This document shows, piece after piece, positions 1-7,541 of a stretch of DNA of 22,781 bases. Position numbers and translations under genes: made by a program. Location: assembly GCA_900556395.1 (NCBI GenBank), contig USOQ01000044.1, positions 1 through 22,781 of the forward strand. Reading direction: 5' to 3'. The notes under the pieces are model-generated. The model saw only the letters and a list, made by a program, of their open reading frames with translations, was not told where the DNA came from and searched no databases. Position 1 is the first letter of the stretch. Each line of letters starts with the position of its first letter. Source of the stretch: Candidatus Segatella caccae (lineage in GTDB: Bacteria; Bacteroidota; Bacteroidia; Bacteroidales; Bacteroidaceae).

Positions 1-1174
1 TGTTGCGGTTCATGATTTTGAAGTTACCCGATAGACCGCTCTTACCATTTGGTTCGATTCGCACCGAACAAGCCTTATCGTTCCAATCCCCACCAACAAA
101 AGAAGCGTCTGTTGTCCAACTCTTTGAATTACCAGTGAAATCAGCATTCTCATAGAGTGTAATCTTGAAGCCTTTTGTGACCTTCAACGATGATATATTC
201 TTAGCACTAATGCCATAATTGGTGAGTTCATCCTGAGTGTAGTCACCCTCGCCCAATGATATTGAAGAACCACCATAGTCTTTATCTGCATAAAGAATTG
301 CTATACTGTCATCGCACTTTTTTGTACCAAACACACGTAGCATCCTCGTTGCCCACTGATTAAGATTCCATGTTTCATCGTTATAAAGCCAAATAAAACC
401 TCCGCTCACTCCATTATTTTTCTTCCATGACTCCATCTGAGCTACGCATGCATCTACACCACCTTCTTGGTAATTCATTCTTCCTGCATGGACAGCTCTG
501 TTACCTAAATGCCAGTCGGATGGATTGTTTCCTGCTCCGCCATCATAACACTGTATAAGTACCCTATCACATCTATCGCCCAACTGAGAAACAAGATTTT
601 CCCAAAAACTACGGTTCGTATATGGCGCGATAGTTGTTTTATACCCCAATTCATACATCATCTGGTGGAATTTAACAGCCGTTGCGACATCGTAGCAATG
701 CTCATCATCGTTGTTTACAGCATCAATCTCTGGAATGGCATTTTTAAGCGCTTTAAAATTCTTATACAAGATGGTACCACTTCCTACACCATGACTATTA
801 ATAAGTTCCTTGATGCGACTAAAAGACTTGTTACCCCAACCACCTATACATATTTCTATTCTACTTATGGTTGTTGGTGCCTGTTTTAGTTTTTTTATGT
901 CAGAGACATAGTTGGGTTGCGTGTTACCAAACACATACTTTCCATCTTTGCATACCGTCTCGCCATCTGTAGTCAGTGTACCATCGGGCTCAACGTTGAT
1001 ATTGAAGAGAATGATGTATGTGAAACCAGAATTGCGTAATTTCTCGATGGTACCGGGACGTTCACGTCGGATATGTCCACCTACATACACGCCAGTGGAT
1101 TGGGCAATAGTTTTGCTCACTCCCGAAAATACGAGAACGAGCAATAAAAACAGAGTTTGTTTCAATGTATTCAT
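1..1174 (-). CDS. Secreted GH18-fold protein with beta/gamma-crystallin module, 3' end outside window
   Basis: The frame is open from an ATG at 1174 to the left edge, giving 391 residues and no stop, so the C terminus is missing. Residues 1-25 form a signal peptide ending ..KTIAQ. GH18 landmarks follow in order: the SxGG-like strand ICIGGWG (about 107-113), the active-site strand DAVNNDDE (151-158), the IQCYDGG strand (about 207-213) and GGFIWLY near 258-264. The catalytic pattern DxxDxDxE reads DxxNxDxE: the acid E158 and D156 are kept and the fourth position is Asn. It most resembles the DGVDFDDE form of EndoH-type endo-beta-N-acetylglucosaminidases. Residues 291-374 look like a beta/gamma-crystallin domain (LYADKDYGG, LYENADFTG, SVRIEP). 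The last visible residues, NFKIMNRN, could open a ricin-type lectin repeat. It is the third gene of the operon, 36 bp after the 59-aa gene. Whether it is an active glycosidase or a binding protein is unclear. Confidence 0.8.
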   Translation of the reverse strand, partial: MNTLKQTLFLLLVLVFSGVSKTIAQSTGVYVGGHIRRERPGTIEKLRNSGFTYIILFNINVEPDGTLTTDGETVCKDGKYVFGNTQPNYVSDIKKLKQAPTTISRIEICIGGWGNKSFSRIKELINSHGVGSGTILYKNFKALKNAIPEIDAVNNDDEHCYDVATAVKFHQMMYELGYKTTIAPYTNRSFWENLVSQLGDRCDRVLIQCYDGGAGNNPSDWHLGNRAVHAGRMNYQEGGVDACVAQMESWKKNNGVSGGFIWLYNDETWNLNQWATRMLRVFGTKKCDDSIAILYADKDYGGSSISLGEGDYTQDELTNYGISAKNISSLKVTKGFKITLYENADFTGNSKSWTTDASFVGGDWNDKACSVRIEPNGKSGLSGNFKIMNRN

Positions 1175-1210
1175 GCTTTGTACTTTTTGGAAAAACGTGA
1201 AATAAAGTTG

Positions 1211-1390
1211 TTAGTCATTCCAAATGAATCCATCATCGCCGGTGTCCGGTTCGCCACCTTCGCCGGCAATATTTTCATCAGGATCGACTTTGTTGTAATC
1301 ATAAAGCGATGCTGAGACCATTTGGCACAAAGCATCATCATTATATATTTTTATATTAATGATTATCGGTTTTATATATTCCTTTTTCAT
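1211..1390 (-). CDS. Small 59-aa protein of unknown function (MKKEYIKP.. type)
   Basis: An ATG at 1390 opens a 59-codon frame ending in TAA at 1211. The protein starts MKKEYIKPIIINIKIY, has no signal peptide or membrane span, and has a strongly acidic Gly/Asp/Glu-rich C-terminal half (VDPDENIAGEGGEPDTGDDG) ending FIWND. It lies 11 bp after the stop of the LRR gene and 36 bp before the GH18-type gene, on the same strand, so co-transcription is likely. From memory, short proteins beginning MKK-x-YIKP and ending in a W-D tail recur in Prevotella genomes next to secreted-protein genes, and I know of no function for them. The tight spacing and the recognisable family look argue that this is a real gene. 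The function is not known. Confidence 0.6.
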   Translation of the reverse strand: MKKEYIKPIIINIKIYNDDALCQMVSASLYDYNKVDPDENIAGEGGEPDTGDDGFIWND

Positions 1391-1401
1391 TGTTGCTTTT
1401 T

Positions 1402-3876
1402 TTATTTGACTACATATTTTTTTCCATTCACGACATAAATGCCCTTTGGCAGATTATTCAGATCGGCGGCATTGTTTTTCATAAGCACTCCGCTGATGCT
1501 ATAAACTTTGCCAGAAGTGTCTCTATTCAAGTCATCTTCCTTTACTGTTTCTATAGGAGTGGTACTACTATCATCAAACAAACTTAAAGAAAGTTCATGA
1601 GCATTCGTGGTACTATTATTTATTTTATGAAACCACCCACTGAACCCACGGATACCGTATTTTTTATCAGCTGTATAGGGATAGAGTTTCATCGTGCCGT
1701 TTTGGGACTGCTGAAAGAAATAATCATCGGTTGTTATTATACCTTGTGAATCCCCCACAGTGCCCGTGCGCTGAACAAGAGAACCTTTAAGCACATATTC
1801 ATCATAGGATGCCTTACCTTTAAATGGTGTCGCATCAGTATTCACTTGACCATCAAAATCCTTTACCTGACCTAACATTTCCTCAGCAGAATATTTATTT
1901 TCAAGCGTCCATTTCCCATCATTTCCACTTTCTCCATCTGCAGACCAGCGGTAGTTCAAATCAACATTTCTAAACGTATAAATACCATCCTTTGCAATAT
2001 CTTTTTCTCTCATCTTAACAAGGAATGTCTCACATAAATCAAGCGGATAAGCATCAAAACCGGTGTAATGGAGAAACATGAAAGTCTTACCCTCTTTCCA
2101 ATAGCCGCGGTATACACCCATTGTGAAATTATTACCATTAGCCTCGCTATCATTATTGGTAAGCCCATTCACTATGATGCGTGCATTGTGAGCCTGTTTG
2201 GCTTCATAAGCTTCACCCCACTTACTACAATATCTGTAATTCACTCCAAAAGGCAGACAAATGGTGTTCCAACCCACCTTAAGTGTTCTGTGCAATCTTA
2301 CTATCGCATGTTGCTGCGGCACATTAATATATTCTGTATGATTACTATATAGGTCTTTTGTGAGAAGACGCTGAAACTCAGACTTATCATTCATATAGGT
2401 CAAAAAACCAATTGTCTCATTTACATCCCAGTTTTCTGCATCATTAGCAAAGATTACAGTTGTCATATTTGGATCCAGTCCATCAAACACGCTTTTATTT
2501 TTAATTCCTGCATATTCGTCCGTTTCCCCGCGTAGGCACGTAGGAGCCTTCTCACGGTTCACTGTGATAGTTTTCAACTTTATTTGAGCATCACCAGTAG
2601 AAGCAAATGCACCATCTCCTATTTCAGAAAACTGTGCAGGAATATTCAAATGGGTAAAAGAACAAATATTTTTATTCGCATCCGATCCATCATGTCCATC
2701 TTGTCCGTTGCAGCCAAAAAACAGATAAGCAGGAATCTTCGTTCCCCCATTGTCTGCATAATTCTTTAACACACCATTAACAAAATCGTCGGTCATGGAT
2801 CGACAGTCACCAAATACACCAGTTTCAAGATAGGTTATCTTAGCTTTATCCATGTTTTCAAAGGCATTCAACTGTTTGCAGCCCCTAAATGCATTTTTAT
2901 ATATTTTAAGTTCTTTATTATCCTGAGTTTGGATTATCTTTGCCAGTTCATCACATGCTCTGAATGCTTCAGAACCAATCTCCAAGCCACCATTTCCTTG
3001 AATATTCAGTCCGGTAACTTTCACTCGATTATAAAAAGCCTGACTTCCTATTTTCGTTACTGAGTTGGGTATCTCAATAGCCATTTTATTGTCTGCTTCG
3101 TCAGAGAATTTATCACGATTTTCGTCATTTGCGAAAAAAGCATTGTTTTTTATCTCATTAACATTCTTTATCAATCGGTTTATATATTTGGTACTCAAGC
3201 TACAACAATTGGAAAACATATATTTTCCAACTCTATTCAGCAAGATTGTACCCGTTGCCGCTTTATCTGTTTTATCTGTTATATCTACGGGGGCATTCTT
3301 ATCATCGCTCCATATAGTTATTTTTTTCAGTTTCCCAGCATTAGCGAAATACCTAATACCATCATCATCCCCATTTCCTACTTTCATACCATCTTTAGGC
3401 AATTCCAACTCTTCAACATTATCCATATACATGAAATAGCTATCATCATTATATGAATCACGTATATACTCGCGCAATTCGAGATATTTGATGTGCCCAC
3501 GTATCTGCTTCCACGCTTCATATTCATCTCCCTCCATTATGTTTAACTGTCCATCTATACCTCTTCCTTTCCCATTGGCAAATACAATACCATAAATTCT
3601 ATCCAGATCTAACTCATTCTCATTATTGGCTTTTTTGGGCAATGTATATACGTTACTACCATCCGTTACAGTCTTTCCAGCAATAAGCTCTCTCAGTCCG
3701 TTAACCCAATCACGTTGGCCTTCATCATAGCTTACCGTAATATATTTAGACCATGTTCCCGGCTCACCCTTCTCATTGGAAAGCCGGATTTTGTAGTAAT
3801 AAGTGTCCGCTGAAGCCTGTATCAAGCACAAAGCGAGCAAGATCATTGATAAAAGTATATTTTTTTTCATATCCAT
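1402..3876 (-). CDS. BspA-like leucine-rich-repeat secreted protein
   Basis: An 824-residue protein. The signal peptide is roughly residues 1-23 (..CLIQASA), and the start may instead be the Met at codon 3 (MKKNILL). Residues about 265-440 carry BspA/LRR_5-type repeats, for example IPNSVTKIGSQAF, EIGSEAFRACDEL, KIYKNAFRGCKQL and EIGDGAFAS. A C-terminal part with KVGWNTICLPFGV (W536) follows, a sequence pattern common in Prevotella BspA proteins. The last ~40 residues (VYSISGVLMKN..GIYVVNGKKYVVK) look like a short type IX or Por-type sorting tail. BspA-family proteins are surface proteins used in adhesion to host matrix and other cells; that role is inferred here. It is the first gene of the three-gene leftward operon. 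Base use is much more A+T-rich than in the neighbouring PUL, which could reflect separate acquisition. Confidence 0.85.
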   Translation of the reverse strand: MDMKKNILLSMILLALCLIQASADTYYYKIRLSNEKGEPGTWSKYITVSYDEGQRDWVNGLRELIAGKTVTDGSNVYTLPKKANNENELDLDRIYGIVFANGKGRGIDGQLNIMEGDEYEAWKQIRGHIKYLELREYIRDSYNDDSYFMYMDNVEELELPKDGMKVGNGDDDGIRYFANAGKLKKITIWSDDKNAPVDITDKTDKAATGTILLNRVGKYMFSNCCSLSTKYINRLIKNVNEIKNNAFFANDENRDKFSDEADNKMAIEIPNSVTKIGSQAFYNRVKVTGLNIQGNGGLEIGSEAFRACDELAKIIQTQDNKELKIYKNAFRGCKQLNAFENMDKAKITYLETGVFGDCRSMTDDFVNGVLKNYADNGGTKIPAYLFFGCNGQDGHDGSDANKNICSFTHLNIPAQFSEIGDGAFASTGDAQIKLKTITVNREKAPTCLRGETDEYAGIKNKSVFDGLDPNMTTVIFANDAENWDVNETIGFLTYMNDKSEFQRLLTKDLYSNHTEYINVPQQHAIVRLHRTLKVGWNTICLPFGVNYRYCSKWGEAYEAKQAHNARIIVNGLTNNDSEANGNNFTMGVYRGYWKEGKTFMFLHYTGFDAYPLDLCETFLVKMREKDIAKDGIYTFRNVDLNYRWSADGESGNDGKWTLENKYSAEEMLGQVKDFDGQVNTDATPFKGKASYDEYVLKGSLVQRTGTVGDSQGIITTDDYFFQQSQNGTMKLYPYTADKKYGIRGFSGWFHKINNSTTNAHELSLSLFDDSSTTPIETVKEDDLNRDTSGKVYSISGVLMKNNAADLNNLPKGIYVVNGKKYVVK

Positions 3877-3882
3877 AATTCC

Positions 3883-3979
3883 GCAACACTAATTATTAAT
3901 TAAACTTTTAAAAGACCTTAGCAACAAAAAGTTGCCCAAGATTATGTCATGTCAGAAATTTCACTTATCTTAGTGTTGC
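3883..3979. promoter_or_regulatory. Inverted repeat upstream of the LRR operon
   Basis: GCAACACTAA at 3883-3892 is matched by its exact reverse complement TTAGTGTTGC at 3970-3979, 77 bp apart. Between them lies a small hairpin, GCAAC-AAAAA-GTTGC (3921-3935). The near arm begins 7 bp upstream of the LRR start codon, so the pair covers the expected promoter and leader. It could be an operator with two half sites bound by one regulator, or an RNA leader structure. Chance occurrence in A+T-rich DNA is not excluded. Confidence 0.35.
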
Positions 3980-4461
3980 ATTTAAAAAACAAATAAAACT
4001 CTGAATGACATGGCAAAAATTCAAATAAAATTTGAGAAACTCACTCCTTTCTTTTTAGTTATTATTTAAAACAGTGGTTTGTATGTAAAGTTATAATGTT
4101 TGTGTGTGTTGTTATTCCTAATCTGTGCCAATGATGTTCTGAAAGAACTAAAAGCTACGATATATTTTTACGCGTTCATCTTTTATAACGACGGCCATAG
4201 ACGTCAGCACTGTGTTTTTGCGTCCGATGCGGTTCATCATCAGGCCAAAAGAAAAGTAACAATTTGTAAATTCTCCTATTCATATGCTTAGGTCTTTAAT
4301 TATACAATTAAGTTATTAAGTTTTCGCTTGTAAAATTACTCTTTTTATCATTACGTTTATTGTCAGTGGGTAAAAAAGTGGTTTCACGAAGCAACAAAAA
4401 GAGCACAAGTAACTGATTATCTGTTGTTTATCTATTTCTGCGTTTTGAAAAATATTAAGAT

Positions 4462-4496
4462 AAAAGGGGCATTTCATCTTGATGAAACGCCCCCTT
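4462..4496 (-). terminator. Rho-independent terminator of the first GH16 gene
   Basis: The arms 4466-4478 and 4481-4493 pair over 13 positions with one mismatch (GGGGC-A-TTTCATC against GATGAAA-C-GCCCC) around a TT loop. Read on the minus strand, the stem is followed by TTTTATCTTAATATTTTT. It lies about 115-145 bp after the GH16 stop codon, in the right orientation to end that transcript before the LRR operon. Confidence 0.7.
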
Positions 4497-4573
4497 GTAC
4501 CTGATTTATTGAACTTACTCATGTGCGGAAGTTAGAGAAGTTATCTTAACTTCCCCATTTGAGAAAGTTGTTT

Positions 4574-4625
4574 TTACTTTTTTACCCTTTTACTTTTTTA
4601 CCTTTAAATATTACTTTTTCACCTT
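4574..4625 (-). repeat. Tandem copies of the GH16 gene end
   Basis: The coding end AAGGTGAAAAAGTAA (4625-4611, encoding KVKK-stop) is followed on the minus strand by two near-copies, at 4605-4590 and about 4589-4574, each reading AAGGTAAAAAAGTAA or AAGGGTAAAAAAGTAA. The first extra copy is in the coding frame, so readthrough would give YLKVKK and a second stop. The array probably arose by slippage at the gene end. Confidence 0.6.
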
Positions 4626-7001
4626 AAAGTTTCCTTGGTTGGTTCGTACGATGTAAATGCCACCAGCATTCATATCACTGACACGGCGGCCAGTGAGGTC
4701 GTAGATGCCGAGCACCTTGGCTTGCTGCTTCTTATCTGCAGTAGAAGCCTGGATACCAGTAGTAATCTTCTTGTAGAAGAAGACACCGTCGAAATTCACC
4801 TCTACACCGTTGGTTCCGCCAGCAAGGACACTCAGGATGTTACTTTTGTAAGAACTGTTACCCCAGAAGGCAGGAGTGCCATATTTCTTGATTTCTGTCA
4901 TTGGGATATCGAAGCTGTACCATTCGCCGTTGCGATAGAAATCGCCAAGAACTGCATATTTCTTATTTTGATCGGTGAAAGGAGCAGCGCCAATGGTGAA
5001 GTGAGCATTCTCGCCAATGACGATGGCATAAGGAGCACTCTTGCTGACCTCGTTAGTTGTCTTCATTGAGAAGTGGAGCCAGTAACTGTCGTCTATCATG
5101 CTCATATCGGTGGCTGCTGCAGGAGCATAGCCGGCGCCCGACCAACCTTTTCCGCCAGCAACCTTCACGCAGGAGTATTCCTCGTTGTAGCCGAAGCTGT
5201 TGGTGCCTGTGGGTGTAGCGCCTGTCATGGTACCTTCCCAGAGGTTGAAGTTATAGCGACTATTGTCGACATTGTAGTCGGCCTTTACCTTGCCTGCGTC
5301 CTTTACTTGATTGGCAAAGGTGCTGCCAGTGGCGATGAGCACGTAGTCGGAACCCGATGCAATGTCGAAAGTCGACTGGTTTTCGGTGTTGAGCGACTTG
5401 GATCCAAATTCTCCGAGAGTAGCGTCGACATCAGGAGTCTCGCTGCCACCCTGCTTCTTATAGAAGAACACGTTGTCGAAGATCAGCTTTGTTCCTTCAT
5501 TTCCACCACTGAGCACGCTGATAGCATTCTCTCTATAGGCAGCAGCACCACCGTCCTTGTCGGGGAACACAGTTCCTGCCATCTTCTTGAGCTTGCTGAA
5601 AGGAATGTCGAAACTGTACCATTCGCCATCGCGTTTGTAGTCGCCCAAAATCATGCCCTCCACAGGGTTGTTGCCGATAGTGAAGCTGGCCTCACCTACA
5701 CGAATCGCATGAGAAGCATGCAAGAGAGCATCGTCGCCCTTCATCGAGAAGTGGAGATAGTAGCTGTCGTCGAGCATGGAGAGGTCTTTCAATCCGTGAA
5801 AGCCCAATCCTGACCATCCTTTTTGGGTAACGGTAAAAACAGAGTAATCCTCGTTGAGTCCGAAGGAATTGACACCTGTTCCAGCGCTTGGCGTATAGGT
5901 GTTCTCCCAGATATAGAGGTGCTGCTTGGTGTTGTCTACCGAATAGTCGGCCTTGATTTTCTCAGCTCCCATCTGCTCCATTACACCGGTGGAAGCGCTG
6001 ATAATGACGTAGTCTGAACCTTTAGAGAAGTCGAAAACCGACTTACCTGCAGCATCGAGCGACTTGTAGCCATATTCTCCTAACTCGGTGGTTGTGTCCT
6101 CGAAACGTGTGTCTTCGTTCATATTATCGACGGTTTTTCCGTTGACGGTGTAGCACTCCTGTCCCTCCTTCTGGTAAAGGCGAATATAGTCTACGTACAT
6201 CTTCTTCTCGCCAGAATTGAGGGCAGTAACGGCTGCACGATCGTGCACGCCAGTGAAGTTGCCGCCTATCGCCAAGTTGACGAGCATATAGAACTGCTTG
6301 TTGAAATAGTTGCCTGGCGATGTATTCAGACTTCTGTCGCTGATGTCCATGCTATAATAAGGTTTAGTAGCGTCGTCGAGATACATGTTGATGACATCGG
6401 GCGTCCACTCCAATACAAACTTGTGGAACTTGCCGTCTTGCAGGCTCGTAGGTGAGGTACTGAACTTGACATAGTTGGGATAGCCACCATTCTGATAAAC
6501 ACCCCAGTGGCAGGCGCCGCTATAGTATTTCTCCTGAGTGCCGTTCTTGATTCCGTCAAAATGTCCCATCTCCAAAACGTCGATTTCACCGCACGAAGGC
6601 CATGTTCCCGTGTTGCCAAGCAGCCAGAAGGCAGGCCACAAACCATTGGCAGTCTTAGGGATCATGATGCGTGTTTCCAACTTACCATATTTGAACGACA
6701 CCTTGTCCTTGGTGAAGAGTCGTGCCGAAGTAAGATCAGGCTTAGCAGAGATGATGAGTGCCTTGGTGGTTCCGTCGGGTGCGAGACCTACGGTGGCGTT
6801 GGCCTTCGAATAGTTTTCCAACTCCCAGTTGCCAAATCCCTGATTATAGTTTCCAGTCTCAAAGTTCCAGGTTCTTTCGTCTACTGAACCTACGTTGTTG
6901 AACTCGTCCGCCCATACCTGTTTATAGTCCTGACCATAAGCAGGCGCCACGAACATCATGGAAGATGCAAACAGAAGTAAATTCAAATGTTTCATACGCA
7001 T
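4611..7001 (-). CDS. Secreted GH16 endo-beta-1,3(4)-glucanase with two repeat modules and a C-terminal tail
   Basis: A 796-residue protein. The signal peptide ends near ..VAPAYG (about residue 23); the start may be the Met at codon 3 (6995), whose MKHLNLL signal is more typical. Residues about 24-278 form a GH16 domain with WPAFWLLG and the catalytic strand EIDVLE, with E139 nucleophile, D141 and E144 acid/base, all intact. The family cleaves internal beta-1,3 or beta-1,4 bonds in beta-glucans. Residues about 300-517 and 523-747 are two copies of one module, sharing LGE(Y/F)G.KSL, GSDYV.I, DDSY.LHFSM, GEWYSFDIP and VFFYKK. The module is probably a beta-sandwich that binds glycan, but I cannot name a family. 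The end (LGIYDLTGRRV..GGIYIVRTNQGNFKVKK) looks like a sorting tail. It is divergent from the susC-like operon and ends at its own terminator. Confidence 0.92.
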   Translation of the reverse strand: MRMKHLNLLLFASSMMFVAPAYGQDYKQVWADEFNNVGSVDERTWNFETGNYNQGFGNWELENYSKANATVGLAPDGTTKALIISAKPDLTSARLFTKDKVSFKYGKLETRIMIPKTANGLWPAFWLLGNTGTWPSCGEIDVLEMGHFDGIKNGTQEKYYSGACHWGVYQNGGYPNYVKFSTSPTSLQDGKFHKFVLEWTPDVINMYLDDATKPYYSMDISDRSLNTSPGNYFNKQFYMLVNLAIGGNFTGVHDRAAVTALNSGEKKMYVDYIRLYQKEGQECYTVNGKTVDNMNEDTRFEDTTTELGEYGYKSLDAAGKSVFDFSKGSDYVIISASTGVMEQMGAEKIKADYSVDNTKQHLYIWENTYTPSAGTGVNSFGLNEDYSVFTVTQKGWSGLGFHGLKDLSMLDDSYYLHFSMKGDDALLHASHAIRVGEASFTIGNNPVEGMILGDYKRDGEWYSFDIPFSKLKKMAGTVFPDKDGGAAAYRENAISVLSGGNEGTKLIFDNVFFYKKQGGSETPDVDATLGEFGSKSLNTENQSTFDIASGSDYVLIATGSTFANQVKDAGKVKADYNVDNSRYNFNLWEGTMTGATPTGTNSFGYNEEYSCVKVAGGKGWSGAGYAPAAATDMSMIDDSYWLHFSMKTTNEVSKSAPYAIVIGENAHFTIGAAPFTDQNKKYAVLGDFYRNGEWYSFDIPMTEIKKYGTPAFWGNSSYKSNILSVLAGGTNGVEVNFDGVFFYKKITTGIQASTADKKQQAKVLGIYDLTGRRVSDMNAGGIYIVRTNQGNFKVKK

Positions 7002-7041
7002 TTAAGTTTTTAAAGTTATTAAAAAAATCAGATTGTTGCCA

Positions 7042-7049
7042 CAAAATTA
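7042..7049 (-). promoter_or_regulatory. Candidate -7 box for the first GH16 gene
   Basis: On the minus strand this reads TAATTTTG, a full match to the Bacteroidota -7 consensus TAnnTTTG, about 41-48 bp upstream of the GH16 start. No TTTG-like -33 box lies 19-21 bp upstream of it, so the site is weak on its own or needs an activator. Confidence 0.3.
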
Positions 7050-7374
7050 GACAAAAAAAACGCCCATCCTACGCCATTAAAATGAAAAGTGGGACTTCAG
7101 AAAGTTCTTTTTCTCTTAACCTTCTATCATTCAACAACTTGAAAACACCTACCATACCAAAAGAAAGTGGATAACATACAAATAGGAGTAATTACGCACA
7201 AAAGCACAATTCTATTTTTTGTCAACACACAAGAAGAATGAAAGCGCCCTTTTCGCGAAGTTCAACTTTATAAATCGTCCACTGATTTCAATCTTCAAGT
7301 TTATCGCACAGCACTGATAATCAGAAATATAAGAAAAACTTTCTACTTTACAAATCCACTTTATTTATCACTGG

Positions 7375-7406
7375 GTTGTTATCAATTATTTTTTTTAGTA
7401 CATTTG
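7375..7406 (+). promoter_or_regulatory. Promoter of the susC-like operon
   Basis: GTTG at 7375-7378 and TACATTTG at 7399-7406 are separated by exactly 20 bp, which fits the Bacteroidota consensus TTTG-N19-21-TAnnTTTG. Transcription would start near 7413, giving a leader of about 130 nt before the ATG at 7542. Confidence 0.65.
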
Positions 7407-7479
7407 CAATCGTAAAAAATCGTAAAAAAACGAATGCGTCAGTAGAAGACATAAAAAGTCATCAACCCACATCGTACCT

Positions 7480-7511
7480 AATAAAAACGAAACACAATAA
7501 AAACGAAACAC
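7480..7511 (+). repeat. Two 16-bp direct repeats in the susC leader
   Basis: AATAAAAACGAAACAC occurs twice head to tail (7480-7495 and 7496-7511), followed by a decayed third copy (AATAGTAATAAAAATC). It lies 31 bp before the susC-like start codon, inside the predicted untranslated leader. It may be slippage in A-rich DNA, a ribosome-loading enhancer, or a binding site. Confidence 0.6.
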
Positions 7512-7541
7512 AATAGTAATAAAAATCTAAACAATTAGCTT

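Larger units (their letters stand above)
3877..4610. other. Intergenic region, 734 bp, A+T-rich
   Basis: It separates the end of the leftward GH16 gene from the start of the leftward LRR operon. It holds the GH16 terminator at 4462-4496, tandem copies of the GH16 gene end at 4574-4605, and an inverted repeat just before the LRR start codon (3883-3979). Short frames here (a 68-codon one at 4316-4522 and a 63-codon one at 4100-4291) have no recognisable motif and low-complexity composition. I do not call them genes. No convincing TAnnTTTG promoter with a good -33 box was found for the LRR operon. Confidence 0.7.
7002..7541. other. Divergent intergenic region between GH16 and the susC-like gene
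   Basis: 540 bp, A+T-rich, lying between two outward-facing gene starts and so the main control region of the PUL. It holds a good promoter for the susC-like operon (7375-7406), a weaker leftward -7 candidate (7042-7049) and a 16-bp tandem repeat in the susC leader (7480-7511). The susC leader would be about 130 nt, long enough for post-transcriptional control. No coding sequence is supported. Confidence 0.7.

Noticed and set aside
4316..4522. Possible 68-aa minus-strand gene between GH16 and the LRR operon
   Set aside because: It overlaps the GH16 terminator hairpin and its peptide has no signal, domain or family look.
5073..5813. 246-codon open frame on the plus strand
   Set aside because: It lies fully opposite the GH16 gene with an intact catalytic domain and repeat modules, and its peptide has no recognisable motif. 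It is a by-product of the coding strand's codon use.
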